Shown here: piece by piece, positions 25,751 to 33,940 of the stretch
Layout: every line of letters starts with the position of its first letter
Numbering within the stretch: the first letter of the stretch is position 1
Translations under genes and position numbers: made by a program
From: Occultella kanbiaonis
Lineage (GTDB): Bacteria > Actinomycetota > Actinomycetes > Actinomycetales > Beutenbergiaceae
Direction of reading: 5' to 3'
Length of the DNA: 64,000 nt
NCBI RefSeq assembly: GCF_009708215.1
Contig: NZ_CP046175.1
Span: 620,001 to 684,000 of the forward strand
The notes under the pieces: generated by a model
Seen by the model: only the letters and a program-made list of their open reading frames with translations
Databases searched by the model: none
What the model was told of the DNA's origin: nothing

Positions 25751-27040
25751 GTGAAATCCACTCGGCGCACGCACCGCCATGCTCCGCTGATCGCCCTCAC
25801 CACCTGCGCCGCCCTCACGCTCGCCGCGTGCGGCATCGGCGGCGGGCCCGAGGATCCCGGTGGCGGGGCAGCCGACCCGTCGGCCCCGATCCGCGCCGCC
25901 TGGTGGGGTGAGGACAACCAGAACCAGGCCCTCGACGCCGCCATCACCGCGTTCACCGAGGCCGGCGGGCCGGCGGTCACCGTCGAGCCGCAGCCCTGGG
26001 ACGGCTACTGGGACAAACTCGCCACGCAGGTCGCCGGGCGGGACATCCCCGACGTCGTGATGCAGGCCGCGAGTCAGCTCCCCACCTACGCCGGCCGGGA
26101 CGCCCTGCTCGACCTCTCCGAGGTGGACCTCGACCTGAGCGGCCTCGACGACGGCATCCGCGACTTCGGTGCGATCGGTGACCAGACCTTCGGCGTTGTC
26201 GCCGCGACGAACGCGACCGGCTTCGTCACGAACGCCGATCTGCTCGGTGAGCTGGGCGTCGCCGCTCCCGAGGGGGAGTGGACCTGGGCCGACCTCGTCA
26301 CGTTCGCGAACGAGGTGCACACCGCAAGCGGCGGCGAGGCCTGGGGAGTCCAGGACGGCAGCGGCGACATGATCCTGTTCATCCTCTACGTGCGCGACAG
26401 CGGACGAGAGTTCTACAACGACGACGGAGCGATCAACGCCACGCCCGACGACCTTCGCAACTGGTTCCAGCTGTGGGCGGACCTGCGCGAGAGCGGTGCC
26501 GTCCCGCCCGCGGAGGCCACCGCCGAGGCCAGCGGCAACCTGCCGGGCAGCCCGCTGGCCACCGGCCGGGCCGCCGCGAGCTTCGCCTGGACCCAGGACT
26601 ACGTCGCACTCCAGTCGGTCACCGACGCGGCGCTCGACATCGCTCTGCCGCCGTACAACGCCGAGAGCCCCAGCCTCTGGATCAACGCTGCCAGCCTCTG
26701 GTCCATCTCGGCGTGGTCGGAGAACCCGCAGGGGTCTGCCGACCTGATCGACCACCTGGTCAACGACCCCGACGCGATCGAGACGCTCGGTGTCTCGCTG
26801 GGCATCCCGCCCACGGCGGCCGCCCGCGAGCAGCTGGTGGACGTGGTCAGCGACGAGGAGCGCCCGGCGGTCGAGTACATGGACCTCGTCGCGGAGAACT
26901 CGCGTCCACTGAACCGGCTCTGGCCCGACGGCTTCGCGGACTCCCGCACCCTCTTCGGTCAGCTGGGCGAGTCGGTGGCGTTCGGCGACATGACGATCGA
27001 CGAGGCCTTGGATGCGTTCTTCGCCGATGCTGAAGGCTGA
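25751..27040 (+). CDS. Extracellular sugar-binding lipoprotein of an ABC importer
   Basis: 429 residues. A signal peptide with lipobox (LIALTTCAALTLAACGIGGG) anchors it outside the membrane. The rest is a cluster-1 solute-binding fold: IRAAWWGEDNQNQALDAAIT, PQPWDGYWDKLATQVAGRDIPDVV, TGFVTNADLLGELGV, EGEWTWADLVTFA, and SWSENPQ-type hinge segments. It would capture a mono- or oligosaccharide for the two permeases that follow. GTG start at 25751 with AGGAGA upstream. The ATPase is missing from the operon, as usual for actinobacterial sugar importers that share an MsiK-type ATPase. Regulated by the divergent LacI-XRE protein (inferred). Confidence 0.93.
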   Translation: MKSTRRTHRHAPLIALTTCAALTLAACGIGGGPEDPGGGAADPSAPIRAAWWGEDNQNQALDAAITAFTEAGGPAVTVEPQPWDGYWDKLATQVAGRDIPDVVMQAASQLPTYAGRDALLDLSEVDLDLSGLDDGIRDFGAIGDQTFGVVAATNATGFVTNADLLGELGVAAPEGEWTWADLVTFANEVHTASGGEAWGVQDGSGDMILFILYVRDSGREFYNDDGAINATPDDLRNWFQLWADLRESGAVPPAEATAEASGNLPGSPLATGRAAASFAWTQDYVALQSVTDAALDIALPPYNAESPSLWINAASLWSISAWSENPQGSADLIDHLVNDPDAIETLGVSLGIPPTAAAREQLVDVVSDEERPAVEYMDLVAENSRPLNRLWPDGFADSRTLFGQLGESVAFGDMTIDEALDAFFADAEG

Positions 27041-28028
27041 GACGACGGCGGCCGCCAGGTCCGCAGCGCCGGTGCGGCCGGGCGGTGCGGCACTCTCGGG
27101 GGGCGCGGTCCGCGGCCGCGCCCCCAAGCCCCGGCGCTCGCCCCGCCGGCGCGGCGAGGCTCGGGCCGGCTACCTCTTCCTGCTGCCGTGGTTCATCGGC
27201 CTGGTGGGGCTCGTGCTCGGCCCGATGCTGGTCTCGGCGTACCTGTCCTTCACCGAGTACGACCTGTTCCACGACCCGGTCTGGGTGGGCCTGGACAACT
27301 ACCGCACCATGTTCACCGACGACCCGCGCTACCTCCAGTCGCTGCGGGTGACGTTCACGTACGTGGTCGCCTCCGTGCCGTTGCGGCTCGCCGTCGCGCT
27401 GGGGCTGGCGCTGCTGATGAACCGGACGGTGCGCGGCATGTCGTTCTACCGGGCGGTGCTCTACCTGCCCTCGCTGCTCGGCGGGAGCGTCGCCATCGCC
27501 GTACTGTGGCGCCAGCTCTTCGGCGGCGAGGGGGCGGTGAACCAGATCCTCGCGCTCGTCGGCATCGACGGGCCGAGCTGGATCTCCTCGCCGGACACCT
27601 CGCTGCTCACGATCATCGTGCTGGCGGTCTGGCAGTTCGGCTCACCGATGGTGATCTTCCTCGCCGGCCTGCGCCAGATCCCGCAGGAGGTACTGGAGGC
27701 GGCCACCGTCGACGGCGCCGGCGCGGTGCGGCGCTTCTTCTCCGTGGTCCTGCCGCTGCTCACGCCGCTGGTGTTCTTCAACGTGATCATGCAGACCATC
27801 GTCGCGTTCCAGGCGTTCACGCCGTCGTTCATCATCTCCAACGGCACCGGTGGCCCGGTGGACTCGACCTTGTTCTACACGCTCTACCTCTACATCAAGG
27901 GATTCGGGGAGTTCGAGATGGGCTACGCCTCGGCCATGGCCTGGGTGCTCGTCGCGATCATCGCGGTGTTCACGGCCGTCAACTTCCTCGGCGCCCGCCG
28001 CTGGGTGTACTACGGGGACGAGTCATGA
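27012..28028 (+). CDS. Sugar ABC transporter permease, MalF/UgpA type
   Basis: About 338 residues: a basic N-terminal leader, then six membrane spans beginning GYLFLLPWFIGLVGLVLGPM, and the permease EAA loop EAATVDGAGAVRRFFSVVLPLLTPLVFF near 235-262 that docks on the ATPase. ATG at 27012 has GAGG upstream and overlaps the end of the binding-protein gene; ATG at 27027 is the alternative. The next permease starts in an ATGA overlap, so stoichiometric expression is expected. Confidence 0.93.
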   Translation: MRSSPMLKAETTAAARSAAPVRPGGAALSGGAVRGRAPKPRRSPRRRGEARAGYLFLLPWFIGLVGLVLGPMLVSAYLSFTEYDLFHDPVWVGLDNYRTMFTDDPRYLQSLRVTFTYVVASVPLRLAVALGLALLMNRTVRGMSFYRAVLYLPSLLGGSVAIAVLWRQLFGGEGAVNQILALVGIDGPSWISSPDTSLLTIIVLAVWQFGSPMVIFLAGLRQIPQEVLEAATVDGAGAVRRFFSVVLPLLTPLVFFNVIMQTIVAFQAFTPSFIISNGTGGPVDSTLFYTLYLYIKGFGEFEMGYASAMAWVLVAIIAVFTAVNFLGARRWVYYGDES

Positions 28029-28927
28029 CGGCGCCGACCGCCGAGCGTGCCACTGACCGCCGGCGCGGGGTGCCGCCGCAGCCGCGCCCGACCAGGCGAA
28101 CGCCGTTGCGGACGATCGCCTGGCACGGGCTGATGGTGCTGGTCTGCGTCGTCTCGATCTATCCGCTGCTGTGGATGGCGCGCAGCTCGGTGGTGCCGGA
28201 GAGCGAGATCTTCTCGAGCCCCTCGGTGATCCCGAGCGGCATCGACCTCTCGAACTACCCCGCGGGCTGGGTCGCGAACCCACCCGGATTCGGGCAGTTC
28301 ATGCTGAACTCGTTCGTCATCTGCGTCGGTGCCGTGCTCGGCAACCTGATCGCCTGCACCCTGGCCGCCTACGCGTTCGCCCGGCTGCGGTTCCCCCTGA
28401 AGAAGCTGTGGTTCGCGGTCATGCTCGGCACGATGATGCTGCCCGGGCACGTCACCCTGATCCCGCAGTACGCCCTGTTCTCCGCCATCGACTGGGTGGG
28501 CACCTATCTGCCGCTGATCGTGCCGAAGTTCCTGGCGACGGACGCCTTCTTCATCTTCCTGCTCATCCAGTTCATGCGGGGCATCCCGCGCGAGCTCGAC
28601 GAGGCCGCGGAGATCGACGGCGCCGGGCGCTGGCGCACGTTCCGCTCGGTGATGCTCCCGCTCACCGTGCCGGCCCTGGCCACCACGGCGGTGTTCACCT
28701 TCATCTGGACCTACGAGGACTTCCTCGGGCCGCTGATCTACCTCAGCGACCTCAACGACTACCCGGTGCCGCTCGGGCTGCGCATGTTCGTCAACGCGAT
28801 GGGGAACTCCTCCTACGGTCAGCTCTTCGCGATGTCGCTGCTGTCCCTGCTGCCGGTCTTCATCACCTTCCTGCTCTTCCAACGCAAGCTCATCCAGGGC
28901 ATCGCCACGACCGGGCTCAAGGGATGA
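28025..28927 (+). CDS. Sugar ABC transporter permease, MalG/UgpE type
   Basis: 300 residues with six membrane spans. Typical MalG-group features are SIYPLLWMARSSVVP near the N-terminus, NSFVICVGAVLGNLIACTLA, AYAFARLRFPLKK, and the EAA loop RELDEAAEIDGAGRWRTFRSVMLPL (about 190-214). The C-terminus QRKLIQGIATTGLKG is the family ending. The ATG overlaps the stop of the previous gene (ATGA). It forms the inner-membrane channel with the preceding permease. Confidence 0.94.
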   Translation: MTAPTAERATDRRRGVPPQPRPTRRTPLRTIAWHGLMVLVCVVSIYPLLWMARSSVVPESEIFSSPSVIPSGIDLSNYPAGWVANPPGFGQFMLNSFVICVGAVLGNLIACTLAAYAFARLRFPLKKLWFAVMLGTMMLPGHVTLIPQYALFSAIDWVGTYLPLIVPKFLATDAFFIFLLIQFMRGIPRELDEAAEIDGAGRWRTFRSVMLPLTVPALATTAVFTFIWTYEDFLGPLIYLSDLNDYPVPLGLRMFVNAMGNSSYGQLFAMSLLSLLPVFITFLLFQRKLIQGIATTGLKG

Positions 28928-28970
28928 ACCCGGTCCGCCCGTCCACCACCACATCAGTTGAGGAATCCAC

Positions 28971-31298
28971 GTGAACACCCGTCAGGAAACGTTCCAGGTC
29001 GTCGTCTGCGGCGGCGGGCTCGCCGGCGTCAGCGCCGCCGTCGCCGCTGCTCGCCTCGGCCTCTCGACAGTGCTCGTCCAGGACCGTCCGGTCCTCGGCG
29101 GCAACAGCTCCTCCGAGGTGCGGGTGGTCCCCCGCGGCTCCGCGAACTACCACGGCTACGCCAGGGAGACCGGGATCATCGGGGACCTGCTCGAGCAGGA
29201 ACGCCTGCTCAACCACGAGGAGATCTTCGAGAACGGCTTCACCAACAGCGTCTGGGACCTGACCATGTACGACCTGGTCGAGCGGACCCCCGGGCTCGAG
29301 CTGCGGCTGAACACCGCCGTGCGTGAGGTGAGCGTCGGCGGTGACGGCCGGATCGACGCCGTCGTCGGCTACACGGCCAGCGCCGAGACGGAGACGACCT
29401 TCCGCGGCGAGGTGTTCGTGGACTGCACCGGCGACGGCGTGGTCGCCGCGCTCGCCGGCGCCCCGTGGCGGATGGGGACCGAGGCGCGAGCCGAGTTCGA
29501 CGAACCGCACGCCCCGCTCGAGGCCTCCGACGACGTGATGGGCAACTCCATCCACATCAAGACGAAGGACGTCGGTCACCCGGTGGACTTCACGCTCCCG
29601 GAGTGGGCCGTCAGCTACGACGACGCCGCATTCTTCTACAAGGGCGGCCGCAGGCCGTCGACGCTGAAGGGCGGGTACTGGTGGATCGAGATCGGGGTGC
29701 CGTGGCACACCATCTACGACGCGGAGACGATCCGGCACGAGCTGACCCGGCACGCCCTCGGCGTGTGGGACTGGGTCAAGAACAAGGACCCCCAGCTGCG
29801 CGACCGGGCGCGCACCTTCGCCCTGGACTGGATCGGCCAGGTGCCGGGGAAGCGGGAGAGCCGGCGGATCATGGGCCAGCACCTTCTCACCGAGGGCGAC
29901 CTGACCCGGCCCGAGCCGTTCGAGGACGAGATCGCCTTCGGCGGCTGGAACATCGACCTGCACACCCCCGGCGGGCTGCTCGCCGCCACGAGCGAGCCGA
30001 CGGCCGCGGAAGGGCACGAGACCACCGCACCGGCCGCCGTCGCCGCCTACGTCGGCCCGTTCGGGGTCCCGCTCCGCTCACTGATCGCGCTCGACGTCCC
30101 GAACCTGTTGATGGCCGGCCGCAACGTCTCCGCCACGCACGTCGCCCTCGGTTCCGTCCGGGTGCAGGCGACGACGGCGATCATGGGCCAGGCCGCCGGC
30201 ACCGCGGCCGCCGTCGCCATCCGGGACGGCGTACCCGTGCACGAGGTCGCCACCCGCTCGATCGAGGTGATCCAGCAGCGACTGCTGCGCGACGGGGCGT
30301 TCCTGCCGAGTGTGCGCAACACCGATGCCTCGGACCTGGCCCGGCAGGCCACGGTCAGCGCCTCCTCCAGCGCCCTCGCCTACGGGGCGGGACCGGAGTC
30401 GGTGGGCGTGGCCGGCGGGCTCGCCGACCACTCCCGGCGCACCGGCGACGTGTTGGCCGACGTGCGCGGCCAGTGGATCGCCGTCGAGGTGGGTGCCGGC
30501 GCACCGGGTCTGCGGAAGGTCTCCGTGTGCCTGACGAACACCTCCACCGAGACCCGCACGCTCGCCGCGCGGCTGCGGGCCGTGGACCACATCTGGGACT
30601 ACCGCATCGACGACGCGCCGGTCCTGGCGAAGACGGACCTGGAGGTGCCGCCGGGGGAGCGCGTCTGGGTGTCCTGGGAGGTGGACCTGTCCGCGCAGGA
30701 CCTGCCGGAGGGGGTGGCCGGCGACGTGCGCTACGTCCGCCTCGACCTCGACGCCGACCCGGAGATCTCCTGGCACCGGGCCGGCACGGTTGTGCCGGGC
30801 TGCCTCTCGGGGGTGCGGATCGGCTCGGGCCGGATGCGCCGGTACCTGGACGCGATCACCCTGTCGCACCGGATCGACCCGCCGCAGTCCACCTACCCGG
30901 CGTCCGAGGTGCTCACCGGGGTCACCCGGCCGCACGGCTCGACGAACCTCTGGCGCTCCGACCCGGCGCAGGTCCTGGACCAATGGCTCGAGCTGGCCTG
31001 GGACACCCCGCAGCGGATCGGCCGGGTCGAGCTGACCTTCGCGGGCAGCCTGCTGCGCGAGTACGACAGGTACCCGCCCGGATACCGGGACCCGCAGGCC
31101 GCCAGGTCCTACTCGATCGAGGTCGCGGACGGCGATGGCGACCTGCGCCGGGTGCTCACCATCGACGAGAACGCGAGCCGCCGGCGCCAGCACGACCTGC
31201 CGGAGCCGGAGCTCGTGACCCGGCTGCGGCTCGTGGTGCACGCGACGAACGGCGACCCTTCGGCCGCCGTCGCCGAGGTTCGGTGCTACGCGCCGTAG
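28971..31298 (+). CDS. FAD-dependent oxidoreductase with C-terminal beta-sandwich region
   Basis: 775 residues. The N-terminus VVVCGGGLAGVSAAVAAARL is the dinucleotide-binding GxGxxG motif of FAD_oxidored-type flavoproteins, followed by VLGGNSSSEVR and, near residue 130-150, FVDCTGDGVVAALAGAPWRMG. LLMAGRNVSATHVALGSVRV and QATTAIMGQAAGTAAAVA complete the FAD domain at about 375-415. From about 480 the sequence is beta-rich and ends like a discoidin/carbohydrate-binding domain (RSYSIEVADGDGDLRRVLTI). GTG start with GAGGA upstream. It is the last gene of the ABC operon, so it probably oxidises the imported sugar or a derivative; the substrate is unknown. Confidence 0.83.
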   Translation: MNTRQETFQVVVCGGGLAGVSAAVAAARLGLSTVLVQDRPVLGGNSSSEVRVVPRGSANYHGYARETGIIGDLLEQERLLNHEEIFENGFTNSVWDLTMYDLVERTPGLELRLNTAVREVSVGGDGRIDAVVGYTASAETETTFRGEVFVDCTGDGVVAALAGAPWRMGTEARAEFDEPHAPLEASDDVMGNSIHIKTKDVGHPVDFTLPEWAVSYDDAAFFYKGGRRPSTLKGGYWWIEIGVPWHTIYDAETIRHELTRHALGVWDWVKNKDPQLRDRARTFALDWIGQVPGKRESRRIMGQHLLTEGDLTRPEPFEDEIAFGGWNIDLHTPGGLLAATSEPTAAEGHETTAPAAVAAYVGPFGVPLRSLIALDVPNLLMAGRNVSATHVALGSVRVQATTAIMGQAAGTAAAVAIRDGVPVHEVATRSIEVIQQRLLRDGAFLPSVRNTDASDLARQATVSASSSALAYGAGPESVGVAGGLADHSRRTGDVLADVRGQWIAVEVGAGAPGLRKVSVCLTNTSTETRTLAARLRAVDHIWDYRIDDAPVLAKTDLEVPPGERVWVSWEVDLSAQDLPEGVAGDVRYVRLDLDADPEISWHRAGTVVPGCLSGVRIGSGRMRRYLDAITLSHRIDPPQSTYPASEVLTGVTRPHGSTNLWRSDPAQVLDQWLELAWDTPQRIGRVELTFAGSLLREYDRYPPGYRDPQAARSYSIEVADGDGDLRRVLTIDENASRRRQHDLPEPELVTRLRLVVHATNGDPSAAVAEVRCYAP

Positions 31299-31326
31299 CA
31301 GCCGAGCGAGGGCCCCGTGCCGCGGT

Positions 31327-32529
31327 TCAGACCGCGGCCGGGGTCCGCTCCAGTTCGCGGTGTTCGCCAGGCCCGACGGCGGTGATCGCCTCGTGCGTGG
31401 GCGTGCGGCGGGCGCCGTGGTCGGGTGCGTCGTCGCTGATCGCGACGGCCGAGACGTGCTTGGCCGGGTGGGCGTTGCCGGGACGGTTCGCCAGCGTGTG
31501 CCGGAGCATGCCCAGCAGCGCCGCGACCACCCCGATGACGGCCCAGATGCTGAGGGCGACCAGCGGGCCGCCGATCCCGTTCGCGTCGAAGTACTCGATG
31601 TCACGGAGCAGTTCGAGGCCCCACGTCTGCGGGACGATGTAGCGCACGACCTGGAAGAAGTCGTTGAGCATGTGCAGGCCGAACGGGCCGCCGGACGCGG
31701 AGTTGCCGAGCAGGACGAACAGCGCCGAGACCACGCCGCCGACGATGGTGCCGCCGAGGGAGGCGATGCCGGTGACGGCGCCGCTCACCGCGAGGCAGTA
31801 GAACGCCAGGGCCCCGAAGTACGCCCAGCCGTGCTGTCCGGTGATGCCGTCGAAGAGTTGGGTCGCGTAGAAGGACGCCCCAGCGGCAAGGGCGGTGGAC
31901 AGGACGATGAGGACGCCGGCGCGGGTGAGGAACTCCGCCGCCGTGCGGATCGGGCCGAGGACCCTGCCGATGATGGTCGCGCCGAAGGAGGCGCCGAGAG
32001 TGAGGAAGATGACGAGGTAGAACTCCAACGTCCCGTTCGGGTTGTTCTCCGAGGGCGGCGCGAGGTCGACCACGCTGTTCGTGGTGCCCAACTGCTCGGC
32101 GACCTGGTCGCCGAGCGCGCCGGCGGCGAGGGCCAGCATCCTGCTGGCGCCGGTGGCGACGTAGGTGGTGACCTCGCCACCCTCGGCACCGGGGATCACG
32201 AGGGCCGCCTCGGCGTCCCGGTCGAGGACCTGCTCCTGGGCGGCGGCGGCGTCCGCGACGACCGTGACTTCGAGCGTGTCGTTCTGGAGCAGACCGACGA
32301 TCGCGTCGGCGTTCCCGGCGACCGCGATGGGCACGTTGTTGACCGTCGGATTCGCGAGCGCCTCGGAGTAGCTGACGACCATCCCCATGATGAAGATCCA
32401 GCCGGCGATCAGCACGGCGGCGACGGTGATCGCCTTCTTGCGGCGCCCGACGCCCTCCCGGCTGGGCCGGTCGATGGCCGTCCTCTCTCGGTCGTGCAGC
32501 TGTCGGGTCTGCGTTTCGGTCTCGTTCAT
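31327..32529 (-). CDS. YhgE/Pip-like or ABC-2-type membrane protein
   Basis: A 400-residue membrane protein. One span near residues 30-50 (ITVAAVLIAGWIFIMGMVVS) is followed by an extracytoplasmic domain (ANPTVNNVPIAVAGNADAIV, AALVIPGAEGGEVTTYVATGA). About five spans follow in the C-terminal half (FYLVIFLTLGASFGATIIG, ASLGGTIVGGVVSALFVLLG, LSIWAVIGVVAALLGM). This single-span, outside-domain, then multi-span layout is that of YhgE/Pip and ABC-2 permease-like proteins. GGAGAG precedes the ATG. It is divergent from a TetR gene with a strong palindrome between them, as in many efflux-type pairs. Confidence 0.75.
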   Translation of the reverse strand: MNETETQTRQLHDRERTAIDRPSREGVGRRKKAITVAAVLIAGWIFIMGMVVSYSEALANPTVNNVPIAVAGNADAIVGLLQNDTLEVTVVADAAAAQEQVLDRDAEAALVIPGAEGGEVTTYVATGASRMLALAAGALGDQVAEQLGTTNSVVDLAPPSENNPNGTLEFYLVIFLTLGASFGATIIGRVLGPIRTAAEFLTRAGVLIVLSTALAAGASFYATQLFDGITGQHGWAYFGALAFYCLAVSGAVTGIASLGGTIVGGVVSALFVLLGNSASGGPFGLHMLNDFFQVVRYIVPQTWGLELLRDIEYFDANGIGGPLVALSIWAVIGVVAALLGMLRHTLANRPGNAHPAKHVSAVAISDDAPDHGARRTPTHEAITAVGPGEHRELERTPAAV

Positions 32530-32558
32530 TGCTCTCCACGTTCGGTACATCCTGGCCT

Positions 32559-32580
32559 GTAGGTAACAACTGTAACCTAC
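32559..32580. promoter_or_regulatory. TetR operator, 22-bp palindrome
   Basis: Arms GTAGGTAACA and TGTAACCTAC around two bases match their own reverse complement at 18 of 22 positions. It sits between the divergent membrane-protein and TetR genes, 23 bp before the TetR start. Confidence 0.75.
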
Positions 32581-32603
32581 TGCACGTCGGGTAACATGGT
32601 GAT

Positions 32604-33173
32604 ATGGCTCTCCGAGATCCCCGAGTGGTGCGCACGCGACGAGCGATCATCGACGCCGCCCGTGCTGCGTTGCTGGACGGTGACGTGGAGCGCCTGACGC
32701 TCTCCGACATCGCCGGACGGGCCGGATACAGCCGCCGGGCGGCTCACGCGAACTTCATCGATCTGCACGGCATCATCCGGGCCGTGACGCTGGACGCCCT
32801 GGAACTGCCGGAGGGCGACGCCGAGCGGATGACCGCTCCCCTGGCCCCCGACGAACTCCGGAGCCGCATCCTGCAGGTGCTCGTCCGGATCGACGCCGAG
32901 CGGGACGTGCTGTTGCGGATCGCGCAGCTCCCCTCGCAGCCCGGCCTGACCGACGCGTTGCGCGACGTGGTCGACGAGATCTTCGACCGCAGCAGAATCG
33001 GCATGGGCCTTGGCTCGGCCGACGACATCCACGCCGCCTTCCTCGTCGGCGGCTGCATCAACGTGCTGCGGGGCTGGATCGAAGAATCGCTCAGCGGCAC
33101 ACCGGAGCAACTCGCGGACACGGCGACCGCCCTCATCGCCGTCATCGGCGCCAGAACGTCGAACGGCGCCTGA
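32604..33173 (+). CDS. TetR-family regulator
   Basis: A 189-residue repressor. The DNA-binding domain is RTRRAIIDAARAALLDGDVE, then RLTLSDIAGRAGYSRRAAHANFIDL; the recognition helix RRAAHANF departs from the usual S-x-x-x-L-Y-x-H/Y-F. The C-terminal helices form a ligand pocket of unknown specificity (ILQVLVRIDAERDVLLRIAQL; FLVGGCINVLRGWI). It faces the divergent membrane protein across a 22-bp palindrome and very probably represses both. Confidence 0.9.
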   Translation: MALRDPRVVRTRRAIIDAARAALLDGDVERLTLSDIAGRAGYSRRAAHANFIDLHGIIRAVTLDALELPEGDAERMTAPLAPDELRSRILQVLVRIDAERDVLLRIAQLPSQPGLTDALRDVVDEIFDRSRIGMGLGSADDIHAAFLVGGCINVLRGWIEESLSGTPEQLADTATALIAVIGARTSNGA

Positions 33174-33280
33174 GCGCCGGTACCGGCGGGGACCAGTGCC
33201 GCTTCGGTTCAGGACCACACGCCGTGCCAGACTGCTGCCCGGCGCGCGCCACCGAAGAGCCGCACCCCACCACGAGAGGC

Positions 33281-33811
33281 ATGTCGATGGTTCCCGAAGA
33301 CCTCGCCGTTTGGCGCCGCCTGCAGGATCAGGGCAACTCGAACCCCTGGTCGGAGGGCCTGCGCCTGCTGGCCGACGATGAGCAGCCGCCGGCGCTGGAC
33401 ACCAGTTACCTGACCGCCGAGGACCTCACGAATCCGGACATCGCCGCCAACGTCCGGGCGATCGCGGAGACAGCCGCGCTGATCACCTGGGTCGCCCAGG
33501 ACGAGGACGAGGGCCAGGCGTTCGGCTACTGGCATGGTCCGAACGACCTTCCGATCGCCGCGGCACCGATCGTCAGCTTCGACACCGAGGGCCAGTTCCA
33601 CCTCCTCCGGGGCACCAGCCTCAGCGAGGCCCTGACCGACGAGTACGGCCAGTGGGCCGACGGCGGTTATGCCGGCCTGGCTGCGCAGTGTCGGGCCCAG
33701 GGCGTGCCGATCAGCGCCGACGATCCCGACGACCTCCCGGAGCCGACGGTGTCGCCGACCCCGGCGGAGCACCAGGTCGCCCGCTACCGTGAGTTGCTCG
33801 CGGGCAGCTGA
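33281..33811 (+). CDS. Conserved hypothetical protein, SUKH/SMI1-like pattern
   Basis: A 176-residue cytosolic protein. The segments EGQAFGYWHGPNDLPIAAAP, IVSFDTEGQFHLLRGTSLSE and ALTDEYGQWADGGYAGL resemble the SMI1/KNR4 (SUKH) superfamily, many of which are immunity proteins, but the match is loose. Two ATGs at 33281 and 33287 are possible; GAGAGG precedes the first. The gene and its upstream sequence exist as a second, internally deleted copy at 36988-37140. No toxin is adjacent. Function unknown. Confidence 0.6.
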   Translation: MSMVPEDLAVWRRLQDQGNSNPWSEGLRLLADDEQPPALDTSYLTAEDLTNPDIAANVRAIAETAALITWVAQDEDEGQAFGYWHGPNDLPIAAAPIVSFDTEGQFHLLRGTSLSEALTDEYGQWADGGYAGLAAQCRAQGVPISADDPDDLPEPTVSPTPAEHQVARYRELLAGS

Positions 33812-33940
33812 CCCGGAACCCAGTCCCGCCCGGGTCTGATCCATGGCGCGTACATTTCTGACTATGAGACTCCGCGCACCGCTGCACGTCCGTACCGGCT
33901 GACCTCGACCGACGGCACGCCGGGCACAGGAGCATGAGCC